This document shows, piece by piece, positions 1 to 6,633 of a stretch of DNA of 13,947 nt (positions are counted from its first letter, which is position 1; every line of letters starts with the position of its first letter). A program made the translations under genes and the position numbers. Source of the stretch: DASUMP01 sp036277635 (lineage in GTDB: Bacteria > Actinomycetota > Acidimicrobiia > IMCC26256 > PALSA-610); assembly GCA_036277635.1 (NCBI GenBank), contig DASUMP010000016.1:1-13947 (forward strand), read 5' to 3'. The notes beneath the pieces were generated by a model. The model was given only the letters and a program-made list of their open reading frames with translations, was not told the DNA's origin and ran no database searches.

Positions 1-918
1 GCACCGTACCGTTCGGCGCGCAAGGCCGCGATCTTCGGTTCCGCCCGCACCGAACGCGACGACCCGCTCTACGCGCAGACCGTGCAGATCGCGCACGACC
101 TCGCGCAGGCCGACTGGATGGTCATCACCGGGGCCGGTCCGGGGATCATGGAAGCGGGGATCGAGGGCGCCGGTTCCGAGAACTCGTTCGGCGTCGGGAT
201 CCGGCTGCCGTTCGAGGCCACGACCACGCAGTTCCTCACCGGCGACCCGAAGCTCCTCAACTTCCGGTACTTCTTCACGCGCAAGCTCTCGTTCGTGAAG
301 GAGTCGAGCGGCTTCGTGCTGCTGCCCGGCGGGTTCGGCACGATGGACGAAGCGTTCGAGCTCCTCACCCTGGTGCAGACCGGCAAGGCGCAACCGTCGC
401 CGATCGTGCTCCTCGACGTGCCCGGCGGCACCTACTGGAGCTCGTGGCTCGACTTCGTGCAGCGCGAGCTCGTCGGGCGGCACTACATCTCGGTCGACGA
501 CCTCGACCTCGTGCGCGTCACCGACAGCTGCGCCGACGCGCTCGACGAGCTCACGGGCTTCTACGCGAACTACCACTCGTTGCGCTTCGTCCACGGTGAC
601 CTCGTCATCCGGCTGCGTCACGAGCTCGACGACGCCTCGATGGATGCGATCAACGCGGAGTTCTCCGACATCGTCGTGAAGGGATCGATCGAGCGCGCCG
701 AGGCGACGAAGCCCGAGATCGCCGATCTCGACGTGCCCGAGCTGCCGCGCCTGCGGTTCCGGTTCAACCGCTACTCGTACGCCCGTCTCCGGCACCTGAT
801 CGACCGCGTCAACGGGCGGGCTCCGCGCTCGGTGGGCCCGGATCCCGACGCCCCGCCCGCCGCGGTCACGGGCACGCCGCCCGACGAGCTCTCCCCCAGC
901 CCGGGCGCGCGCAACTGA
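1..918 (+). CDS. LOG family protein (Rossmann-fold phosphoribohydrolase-like), 5' truncated by window edge
   Basis: The reading frame is open from base 1, so the N-terminus lies outside the window; 305 residues are visible. Near the visible start is FGSAR followed by a DPLY stretch, then TGAGPGIMEAG (about residues 44-54) and PGGFGTMDE (109-117). The last is the PGGxGTxxE signature of the LOG/lysine-decarboxylase-like family (TIGR00730). Characterised members release a free cytokinin base from its riboside 5'-monophosphate; the bacterial substrate here is unknown. About 130 residues follow the Rossmann core, longer than plant LOGs but like the long actinobacterial form. The extreme C-terminus is Pro/Asp-rich and probably disordered. 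The gene converges on the 70-residue protein gene at 1090-1302. Family call is firm; enzymatic activity is inferred. Confidence 0.9.
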   Translation, partial: APYRSARKAAIFGSARTERDDPLYAQTVQIAHDLAQADWMVITGAGPGIMEAGIEGAGSENSFGVGIRLPFEATTTQFLTGDPKLLNFRYFFTRKLSFVKESSGFVLLPGGFGTMDEAFELLTLVQTGKAQPSPIVLLDVPGGTYWSSWLDFVQRELVGRHYISVDDLDLVRVTDSCADALDELTGFYANYHSLRFVHGDLVIRLRHELDDASMDAINAEFSDIVVKGSIERAEATKPEIADLDVPELPRLRFRFNRYSYARLRHLIDRVNGRAPRSVGPDPDAPPAAVTGTPPDELSPSPGARN

Positions 919-994
919 CGCGTCACGTCGGAGAGGTCAGCTCCCCCACGCTGCCGTCGAGGTCCTCCCTCCCGTCTCGGCGGGCGATCTCCTC

Positions 995-1043
995 GCTTTG
1001 TGCGCTGAGGCCGTCGAAATCGCGCGTCCTGGGCGCACAAAGC
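995..1043. terminator. 11-bp perfect inverted repeat between convergent genes
   Basis: Arms GCTTTGTGCGC (995-1005) and GCGCACAAAGC (1033-1043) are perfectly complementary around a 27-nt spacer. The repeat sits in the 171-bp gap between the LOG gene on + and the small minus-strand gene. Its position suggests a bidirectional, terminator-like hairpin. The loop is long and no U-tract follows, so a protein-binding dyad is an alternative. The rest of the gap 919-1089 shows no convincing gene. Confidence 0.4.
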
Positions 1044-1089
1044 CCGAATTGTGATGTGGCGGCACGGTGCGGAGCGGGGTGGCGAGCTG

Positions 1090-1302
1090 TTACGGATCGA
1101 GGTCGGGCCTGCCGCCGAGCGCGCCGATCGCCTTGGCGACGGCGCGACGTGCCTGGAGCAGACGCTTCTCTTCCGTGCGGGCCGCGAGCGCGTCATCGCT
1201 GTCGGGATCGCGCACGGCGCTGGTGAGCACGTCGAGCGCTAGGTCGCGCAGCTCCTCTTCGATCGCGGTGAGGCGCTCGAGGATCGAGTCGTAGTCAGGC
1301 AC
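1090..1302 (-). CDS. Small helical hypothetical protein (70 aa), last gene of the glc operon
   Basis: This is a 70-residue product starting with GTG at 1302 and ending in TAA. It is strongly charged and heptad-like: ILERLTAIEEELRDLALDVL near residues 7-26 and the EEKRLLQARRAV region near 44-56 suggest two helices, perhaps a short coiled coil. There are no cysteines, signal peptide or membrane segment. The start overlaps the end of glcF by 8 nt, and a GGGAG precedes GTG by about 7 nt, so it is probably translationally coupled to glcF. I do not recognise the family. Coding status rests on the overlap, the GC3-biased codons and the protein-like composition. A function with GlcDEF is only a guess from position. 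Confidence 0.65.
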   Translation of the reverse strand: MPDYDSILERLTAIEEELRDLALDVLTSAVRDPDSDDALAARTEEKRLLQARRAVAKAIGALGGRPDLDP

Positions 1303-2539
1303 GAGGAGCTCCCGGGTCGGTCACCGGCGGGTCGGCGACGAGCGCGTCGGCGAGCAGGTCGGCTGGATGACGGGCGTCGATCCCTGCGGCCCGCAGGTGG
1401 AACGTGCAGCCCGGGTTCGCCGACGCGATCACGGGGTTCGGACCGCCGGCGCGCCGGAGCGCCGCGATCTTGCGGACGCGGATGTCCGACGCGAGCTCGG
1501 GCTCGAGTGCGCTGTACGCGCCGCCGGCGCCGCAGCACAGGCCGTCGTCGTCGGTCTCCCGCAGCTCGTAGGCAGCGCCCAGGATCTCGCGCACCGCGCC
1601 GTGCGCTCGCTGCACATGCCGGAGATGGCAAGGATCCTGCACGACGACGGAGCTGCCAGTCGCGCGCACCGCCACCGGAGGATGGCGCGCCACGTAGGTC
1701 GAGAAGTCGACGACACGCGTCGCGAACACGCGGGCGTCGGGCGTGCCGAGCAGATCGCCGTAGGCGGCCAACGCGGCACCGCAGCCTGCGCTGTCGACGA
1801 CGATCGGCGCGTCGCCCGGCATCGACCGCATCACTCGCAACGCGAGTCGGCGGGCGTCGTCGCGCCGACCGGCGTGCAGGTGCAGCGCGCCGCAGCAGTC
1901 GGCGCCGCGTGCCGGACGGACCGGGCGCGCACCCAGTCGGGCGAGGACTCGCGCGGCGTTCCGGTGCGTGTCGCGCTGCCACGCGTCCATCACGCACCCG
2001 GTGAACAGCCAGACGGTCGCGCCACCGTCGCCTCGCTCGCCCACCGGGAGGTCGAGTCGAGTGGCGAGCGCCCGCGCATCGAGGCGCGGGACACCAAACC
2101 GCCGCGGCACCAGGCGCAGTCGCTGCGCGACGACGAGCCCCCACGTGAACGCGAGCAGCACGCGATGGCGCGGGAGCACGACGCGGTACGCGACGGCTTC
2201 GACCGCGCGCCGCACGCGGTGCGCGCGTGTCGCCGGTGACCGCGCGCCGTGCAGCGCCGCCCGCGTCGACTCCATGAGGTGACCGAACGGCACCGACGAC
2301 GGACACGCGGCCTCGCACCCACGGCACTGCACGCACTCGTGCATCGCCGCGACGAACGCGTCGTCGATCGGTGCGCCACCCGACTCGACGAGGCGCATCG
2401 CCGCGATGCGACCGCGGGGCGAGGCGATCTCCTGCCCCGTCACCCGGTACGTCGGACAGTGCGGCAGGCACAACCCGCACGCGACACAGCTCACGAGCTC
2501 GTCGTCGTCGAGCCCCAGCGGCCCTCCACCCACGTTCAT
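1295..2539 (-). CDS. glcF: Glycolate oxidase iron-sulfur subunit GlcF
   Basis: This 414-residue protein is the electron-transfer subunit of glycolate oxidase, carrying electrons from the flavin subunits toward the respiratory chain. Two ferredoxin-type motifs are complete: C18-C21-C24-C28-P and C69-C72-C75-C79-P, predicted to hold two [4Fe-4S] clusters. Two CCG-type domains follow: C182 with C215-C216-G, and C304 with C335-C336-G and C378. Length is usual for GlcF. The ATG at 2539 is chosen because GAGGAAA lies 8 nt upstream and the frame before it is not protein-like. It lies 49 nt after glcE, and its 3' end overlaps the small downstream gene. The glcE-glcF gap can form a hairpin covering this start (see the regulatory entry). 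Close relatives such as lactate-utilisation LutA also carry CCG domains, but the glcD-glcE context supports GlcF. Confidence 0.93.
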   Translation of the reverse strand: MNVGGGPLGLDDDELVSCVACGLCLPHCPTYRVTGQEIASPRGRIAAMRLVESGGAPIDDAFVAAMHECVQCRGCEAACPSSVPFGHLMESTRAALHGARSPATRAHRVRRAVEAVAYRVVLPRHRVLLAFTWGLVVAQRLRLVPRRFGVPRLDARALATRLDLPVGERGDGGATVWLFTGCVMDAWQRDTHRNAARVLARLGARPVRPARGADCCGALHLHAGRRDDARRLALRVMRSMPGDAPIVVDSAGCGAALAAYGDLLGTPDARVFATRVVDFSTYVARHPPVAVRATGSSVVVQDPCHLRHVQRAHGAVREILGAAYELRETDDDGLCCGAGGAYSALEPELASDIRVRKIAALRRAGGPNPVIASANPGCTFHLRAAGIDARHPADLLADALVADPPVTDPGAPRA

Positions 2540-2579
2540 TGCAGCGGTTTCCTCGACATGTCGGGCAGGATCTGCAATG
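2537..2579 (-). promoter_or_regulatory. Hairpin in glcE-glcF gap covering glcF start codon and Shine-Dalgarno
   Basis: Read on the minus strand, CATTGCAG (2579-2572) is perfectly complementary to CTGCAATG (2544-2537), whose last three bases are the glcF ATG. Inside it, TCCT (2570-2567) can pair with AGGA (2553-2550) of the glcF Shine-Dalgarno. The centre holds the palindrome CGACATGTCG (2554-2563), which can close a small hairpin. The fold would hide both ribosome-binding determinants, so it may tune glcF translation or its coupling to glcE. The base complementarity is visible; the regulatory role is inferred. Confidence 0.5.
2548..2554 (-). promoter_or_regulatory. glcF ribosome binding site
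   Basis: GAGGAAA on the minus strand lies 8 nt before the glcF ATG. It decides the glcF start against the longer open frame upstream. It also falls inside the right half of the start-covering hairpin. Confidence 0.6.
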
Positions 2580-2588
2580 GACGAGGTG

Positions 2589-3593
2589 TTACCACGGGAC
2601 GCGGCCGGGGTTGCAGCGGCGGTCGGGATCGAACGCGTCGCGCAGGCGCGCGTGCAGCTGCGGGTTCGGGACCGGCACCCCGAACCCGTCGTCGTCGGGG
2701 GCGCCACCCGCCTCGCGCAGCATCCAGCCGCCGCGCGCGTGCGCGGCCGCGCGCGTGTCACGCAACACGTCGGCAGAGTCGCCCGCGACGTGCACCGTCC
2801 CGACGCCGACTTCGGCCGCCCACCGGCAGCCGTGGATCGCGTCGAGGTCGCTCGCGAGCGCGACGAGCGCGGCCGACGGCACCGAGACGCGTCCGCGATG
2901 CGCCCCGTGGGGGAACGGTGGCGCCTCGGCAGGTGCGAGCGCGCCCGCGCGCAGCTCGGCGTCGACGTCGGCCGGTTCACCCTCGACGAGCACCGACGTC
3001 GCATGCCCGTCCCACACGATCGCCGACGGACGGAACAACGCGGCCCGCACTGTCGACGGATCGCTGGTGGTCGTCCCCCACCGAGCGGCGCGAGGCCGCG
3101 GCCAGCAGCGCAGCGTGACCTGGACGAGCACGCCGAGCGTGCCGAACGACCCGACCACGAGGCGCGGCAGGTCGTAGCCGGTCACGTTCTTCACCGTCGG
3201 TCCGCCGCCCTTCACCAGCCGACCGGCGGGCGTGACGAGGCGCACCTCGAGCACCTGGTCGCGCACGGGTCCGTACCGCAGGCGACGCCGCCCCGAAAGC
3301 CCGGTCGCGAGCACGCCGCCCACCGTGGCACCGGGATCGCGCGGATCGAGCGGGCAGTGCTGGCCGTGCTCGGCGAGCGCACGATCGAGCGCGTCGACCG
3401 GCGTGCCCGCGCCGACGGTGACCGTGAGATCCGCCGGGTCGTACGCGACGACGCCGGCTGGCGCGGCGACCTCACGCCCCTGCGGCGGCGGACCGCCGAC
3501 CTCCCAGTGCGTGCGCGCACCCACCGGCACCACCGCGCCGGCGTCGGCGAACGCGGCCCGGACCGGTTCGGCGTCGAGCGTGATCAGATCCAC
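2589..3593 (-). CDS. glcE: Glycolate oxidase FAD-binding subunit GlcE
   Basis: This 334-residue protein belongs to the FAD_binding_4 (PCMH-type) family. It shows the flavin-binding run DPGATVGGVLATGLSG near residues 96-111 and, further on, KNVTGYDLPRLVVGSFGTLG, typical of GlcE. The C-terminus ends in the family-type FDPDRRCNPGR tail. GlcE acts with GlcD as the flavin-containing part of glycolate oxidase at the membrane. The start is GTG at 3593, which overlaps the end of glcD by 10 nt and so implies translational coupling. The N-terminus is short before the first FAD motif, as usual. It is slightly shorter than the roughly 350 residues of E. coli GlcE, with no missing core motif that I can see. 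Confidence 0.92.
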   Translation of the reverse strand: MDLITLDAEPVRAAFADAGAVVPVGARTHWEVGGPPPQGREVAAPAGVVAYDPADLTVTVGAGTPVDALDRALAEHGQHCPLDPRDPGATVGGVLATGLSGRRRLRYGPVRDQVLEVRLVTPAGRLVKGGGPTVKNVTGYDLPRLVVGSFGTLGVLVQVTLRCWPRPRAARWGTTTSDPSTVRAALFRPSAIVWDGHATSVLVEGEPADVDAELRAGALAPAEAPPFPHGAHRGRVSVPSAALVALASDLDAIHGCRWAAEVGVGTVHVAGDSADVLRDTRAAAHARGGWMLREAGGAPDDDGFGVPVPNPQLHARLRDAFDPDRRCNPGRVPW

Positions 3594-4975
3594 GTGCCGT
3601 CCGGGATCGTCTGGACGTCGGCGCAGCGGCTCCCGCGCGGCAACACCTTCTTCGGGTTGGCGACGCCGTCGGGGTCGAAGGCGTCGCGCACCCGGGCTTG
3701 GGCGTCGAGATCGTCGGGACCGAAGAGCAGCGGCATGAGGTCGCGCTTCTCGAGCCCCACACCGTGCTCACCCGACAGGACGCCACCGGCCGCGATGCAC
3801 GCGGTGAGGATCTCGGTGCCGGCCGCGTGCACACGCTCCCACACGCCGGGTACCCGACGGTCGAACGCGATCAACGGGTGCAGGTTGCCGTCGCCCGCGT
3901 GGAACACGTTCATCATCGTCAGGTCGTACTCGTCGGCGACCGCGTAGACGGTGCGCAGCACATCGACCAGCTTGGTGCGCGGCACGACCGCATCGTGGAG
4001 GTAGTAGTTCGGGGCGATGCGGGCGATCGCCCCGAACGCCGACTTGCGGCCCTTCCACAGGAGCGTCCGCTCCGCGTCGTCGGCGGCGACCCGGATCGAC
4101 GTCGCCCCGTTCGTGCGCGCCACCTCGCGCAGCAGGTCGACCTGCGCGCCGACCCCGCCGTCGAGCCCGTCGACCTCGGCCAGCAGCACCGCCTGGGCGT
4201 CGCGCGGGTAGCCCGCGCCCACGAAGTCCTCGACCGCCCGCGTGATCTGCGCGTCCATCATCTCGAGGGCCGCGGGCACGACGCCGCCCGCGATCGTGCC
4301 GCTGACCGTCGCCGCGGCGGCGTCGACCGAATCGAACGCGAGCAGCAGCGTCGCGACCGCGGGCGCATCGGGCGTGAGGCGGACGGCGATGCGAGTGGCG
4401 ATCCCCATCGTGCCCTCGGAGCCGACGAAGCACCCCCGCAGGTCGAACCCTGGCGTGTCGGGCGCGAGTCCTCCGAGCACGGTGGTGGCGCCGTCGGGGA
4501 GCACCACCTCGAGCGCCAGCACGTGCGCCGCGGTGACGCCGTACGACAAGCAGTGCGGGCCACCGGCGTTGGTCGCGACGTTCCCGCCGATCGTGCACGC
4601 CTGCTGCGACGACGGGTCGGGGGCGTAGTGGAGCCCCAACGGCGCCACCGCGCGAGACAGGTCGAGGTTCACGACGCCGGGCTCGACCCACGCGACGCGG
4701 TGCTCGACGTCGACGTCGAGCACCCGGTTCAGCGCGGTCGTCACGATCACGACCGGGTCGTCGACCGGGGTGGCGCCGCCGGCGAGACCGGTGCCACTCC
4801 CGCGAGCGACGAACGGTCGCCCGTGTGCGCGCGCGACGCGGATCGCGGCGGCGACGTCGGCCGCGGTCGCCGGGAAGCAGACCGCCGCGGCGCGCCCTTC
4901 CGACGTGCCGGCGTCGCGCGCGTACAACGCGAGCTCGAGGGGTTCGGCGCGGGCGCGGTCGGGGCCGAGCGCCAC
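3584..4975 (-). CDS. glcD: Glycolate oxidase subunit GlcD (FAD-linked oxidase)
   Basis: The product is 463 residues from GTG at 4975. The N-terminal FAD_binding_4 domain has ARGSGTGLAGG (57-67) and the PDPSS to TNAGG flavin loop (119-139). The C-terminal FAD-oxidase_C domain has HAGDGNLHP (359-367), GEHGVGLEK (402-410) and the family tail FDPDGVANPKKVLP. It oxidises glycolate (or lactate-like 2-hydroxyacids) to the 2-oxoacid. It heads the glcDEF operon. GTG 4975 is the first canonical start, but it has no Shine-Dalgarno and cuts into the expected N-terminal helix. The frame stays open 15 codons further, and an ATC at 5011-5009 begins a family-like N-terminus (residues ATADALISDLRVALG after it), exactly 6 nt after a TAGGCT box. 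The true start may therefore be 5011. Substrate specificity could extend to D-lactate. Confidence 0.92.
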   Translation of the reverse strand: MALGPDRARAEPLELALYARDAGTSEGRAAAVCFPATAADVAAAIRVARAHGRPFVARGSGTGLAGGATPVDDPVVIVTTALNRVLDVDVEHRVAWVEPGVVNLDLSRAVAPLGLHYAPDPSSQQACTIGGNVATNAGGPHCLSYGVTAAHVLALEVVLPDGATTVLGGLAPDTPGFDLRGCFVGSEGTMGIATRIAVRLTPDAPAVATLLLAFDSVDAAAATVSGTIAGGVVPAALEMMDAQITRAVEDFVGAGYPRDAQAVLLAEVDGLDGGVGAQVDLLREVARTNGATSIRVAADDAERTLLWKGRKSAFGAIARIAPNYYLHDAVVPRTKLVDVLRTVYAVADEYDLTMMNVFHAGDGNLHPLIAFDRRVPGVWERVHAAGTEILTACIAAGGVLSGEHGVGLEKRDLMPLLFGPDDLDAQARVRDAFDPDGVANPKKVLPRGSRCADVQTIPDGTWI

Positions 4976-5017
4976 GCGCAGATCGGAGATGAGCGCGTCG
5001 GCGGTGGCGATGGCGCG

Positions 5018-5023
5018 AGCCTA
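5018..5023 (-). promoter_or_regulatory. -10-like box TAGGCT before glcD (leaderless type)
   Basis: TAGGCT on the minus strand fits TAnnnT and is 6 nt before the in-frame ATC at 5011. That spacing would place +1 on the A of ATC. The box has the same form as those before four other genes here. No clear -35 hexamer is visible. Confidence 0.45.
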
Positions 5024-5037
5024 CCGACGGTGTCGCC

Positions 5038-5043
5038 TACGCT
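5038..5043 (+). promoter_or_regulatory. -10-like box TACGCT before the eight-Cys protein gene
   Basis: TACGCT lies 25 nt before the ATG at 5069, giving a short leader that contains the Shine-Dalgarno. It is head to head with the glcD box. Between them are the dyad CGAC-ggt-GTCG (5025-5035) and two copies of GCCTAC (5019-5024, 5035-5040). Confidence 0.35.
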
Positions 5044-5055
5044 CCGCGACGGCAC

Positions 5056-5063
5056 AGGAGGAG
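5056..5063 (+). promoter_or_regulatory. Strong ribosome binding site AGGAGGAG
   Basis: AGGAGGAG ends 5 nt before the ATG at 5069. This is one of the best Shine-Dalgarno matches in the window, and it fixes the start of this gene inside a much longer open frame. Confidence 0.75.
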
Positions 5064-5068
5064 CAGCC

Positions 5069-5833
5069 ATGGTCGGTCCGAGTCGCGAGTGGGTGACGAT
5101 CCCCGTTGCGGGCAAAGAACGCCGGCGGTGGGAGATCGACGTCACCTTCCTCACGTCGTCGTGGCAGTGCATCTTCGGCGCCGGGTGCCAAGGCGTGCTC
5201 ACCGAGCCGGCTCCCGAGCTGATCCACGGCTGTTGCTCCTACGGCGCCCACGCGCACGACGCCGCCGACAAGAAGAAGGTCGAGCGCATCGCACGCGAGC
5301 TCACCGACGACGAGTGGCAGCACCGCGAGGTCGGCCTCTCTCGCGGCGTCTGGAAGACCGTCAACAAGAAGAAGCAGGAGTGGAAGACGCGTCTCGTCGA
5401 CGACGCGTGCATCTTCCTCAACCGACCGGGCTTCGGCGCGGGCCCCGGTTGCGCGCTGCACCTGCACGCCCTCAACGCCGGGGTCCACTTCAGCGACACG
5501 AAGCCGCTCGTGTGCTGGCAGCTCCCGTTGCGCACCTGGGAGCGCGAAGAAGACGATGGCACCACGGTCGAAGTGCTCACCGAGTTCGGTCGCGACGGCT
5601 GGGGTGAAGGCGGCGAGGAATTCGCGTGGTGGTGCACCGAAGCGCCCGAGGCGTTCACCGGCGCCGAGCCCGTCTACAAGTCGATGGAACCGGAGCTGCG
5701 CAAGACGCTCGGCGACGACGTGTACGAAGAGCTCGCCAAGTACCTCGACGGTCGCACCACGGGTGGTCTGGCCCCACTGCCGCATCCCGCCGAGGTGCCG
5801 GTCGAGCTCAGCAAGACCCGCCGCGCCCGCTGA
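5069..5833 (+). CDS. Conserved actinobacterial eight-cysteine protein, putative metal/Fe-S binding
   Basis: The product has 254 residues, no signal peptide and no membrane segment. Eight cysteines stand at residues 34, 40, 55, 56, 114, 128, 149 and 189, in contexts such as WQCIFGAGCQG, HGCCSYGAH, DDACIFLNRPGF, GCALH, CWQLPLR and WWCTEAPEAF. Pairs near the N-terminus plus later single cysteines recall YkgJ/DUF3109-type metal or Fe-S binding proteins, but I cannot assign a named family with confidence. From memory, the same block of motifs recurs in uncharacterised Streptomyces-type proteins. The gene starts at ATG with a strong ribosome site, and its TGA is two bases before the GTG of the next gene, so the two are likely cotranslated. 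It is divergent from glcD with a shared promoter region. Confidence 0.75.
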   Translation: MVGPSREWVTIPVAGKERRRWEIDVTFLTSSWQCIFGAGCQGVLTEPAPELIHGCCSYGAHAHDAADKKKVERIARELTDDEWQHREVGLSRGVWKTVNKKKQEWKTRLVDDACIFLNRPGFGAGPGCALHLHALNAGVHFSDTKPLVCWQLPLRTWEREEDDGTTVEVLTEFGRDGWGEGGEEFAWWCTEAPEAFTGAEPVYKSMEPELRKTLGDDVYEELAKYLDGRTTGGLAPLPHPAEVPVELSKTRRAR

Positions 5834-5835
5834 CG

Positions 5836-6597
5836 GTGACCGACGCCGACACCCAGCTGCGGGCGCTCGTCGACGACCTCGACGCCGAGCGCGCCGTGCT
5901 GTTCGGTGCCGTCGCGACCATCGATCCCGACGACTGGTTCCGCGCCACCGCCGCGCACGGGTGGGACATCCGCGACGCGGTCGCGCACCTCGCCGACACC
6001 GACGAGGTCGCGATCGACACGATGCTCGACGGGCCCCGTGCGCTCGCCCGGTTCGCGGCGACGCGCGCGTCCTCCGAAGACGTGACGTTCACGGGCGTGC
6101 TGCGCGGGCGCCGGCGCTCCGGCCGCGCCGTCCTCGACTGGTGTCGGGCGACCACTGCGGCACAGCGCGACGCGCTGCTCACGCTGCGGCCCGACACCCG
6201 AGTGCCGTGGGGGCTGGGCATGCGGGCGCCGTCGTTCGTGACCGCGCGGCTGATGGAGACGTGGGCGCACAGCCTCGACGTGCACACCGCACTCGGGGTG
6301 GGGCTCGTCGACACCGATCGCCTCCGGCACGTCGCGTGGATCGCGATCCGCGCGCTGCCCTACGCGTACTCGGTGGCCGGGCGCGAACCGCCCGCCGAAC
6401 CGGTGCGCTTCGAGCTGGTTGCCCCGAACGGGGAGCTGTGGGAGTTCGGTCCTCCCGACGCGGCCGCACAGGTGCGCGGTTCCGCGGCCCACCTGTGTCG
6501 CGTGTTCGTGCAGCGGCGCGCCTGGACCGACAGCGATCTCGTCGCCGAGGGCGACGCCGCGATCAGTGCTCTGCAGGTGGCGCGCGCGTACCTCTGA
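5836..6597 (+). CDS. TIGR03084-like metal-binding protein (maleylpyruvate isomerase/DinB fold)
   Basis: This is a 253-residue protein. The pattern matches the DinB-like mycothiol-dependent maleylpyruvate isomerase N-terminal fold: GWDIRDAVAHLADTDEVA (about 42-59) with H51, then ARLMETWAHSLDVHTALG (137-154) with E141 and H145. Together H51, E141 and H145 are the expected metal triad. The block after it (TDRLRHVAWIAIRALPYAYS, then PAEPVRFELVAPNG) is typical of the actinobacterial family TIGR03084, whose function is unknown. The GTG at 5836 is chosen because it follows the upstream TGA by 2 nt and has no Shine-Dalgarno of its own, so it is probably coupled. A thiol-dependent transferase or isomerase role is a family-level guess. 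Confidence 0.82.
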   Translation: MTDADTQLRALVDDLDAERAVLFGAVATIDPDDWFRATAAHGWDIRDAVAHLADTDEVAIDTMLDGPRALARFAATRASSEDVTFTGVLRGRRRSGRAVLDWCRATTAAQRDALLTLRPDTRVPWGLGMRAPSFVTARLMETWAHSLDVHTALGVGLVDTDRLRHVAWIAIRALPYAYSVAGREPPAEPVRFELVAPNGELWEFGPPDAAAQVRGSAAHLCRVFVQRRAWTDSDLVAEGDAAISALQVARAYL

Positions 6598-6621
6598 GCG
6601 GACCGCCACCCACCACGACCC

Positions 6622-6630
6622 GAGGAGGAA
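6622..6630 (+). promoter_or_regulatory. Ribosome binding site of the gamma-carbonic anhydrase gene
   Basis: GAGGAGGAA contains a full AGGAGG core 5 nt before the GTG at 6634. It supports GTG as the start. Confidence 0.75.
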
Positions 6631-6633
6631 CCC

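Noticed and set aside
2540..3004. N-terminal extension of GlcF in the same frame
   Set aside because: The extension would overlap glcE over most of its length and is Arg/Ser-rich. The ATG at 2539 has a ribosome site and begins the family-like sequence.
3698..5068. Long + strand open frame running into the eight-Cys gene
   Set aside because: It is antisense to glcD and has Arg/His/Asp-rich composition typical of a GC-rich shadow frame. Only the part from ATG 5069, behind a strong ribosome site, is protein-like.
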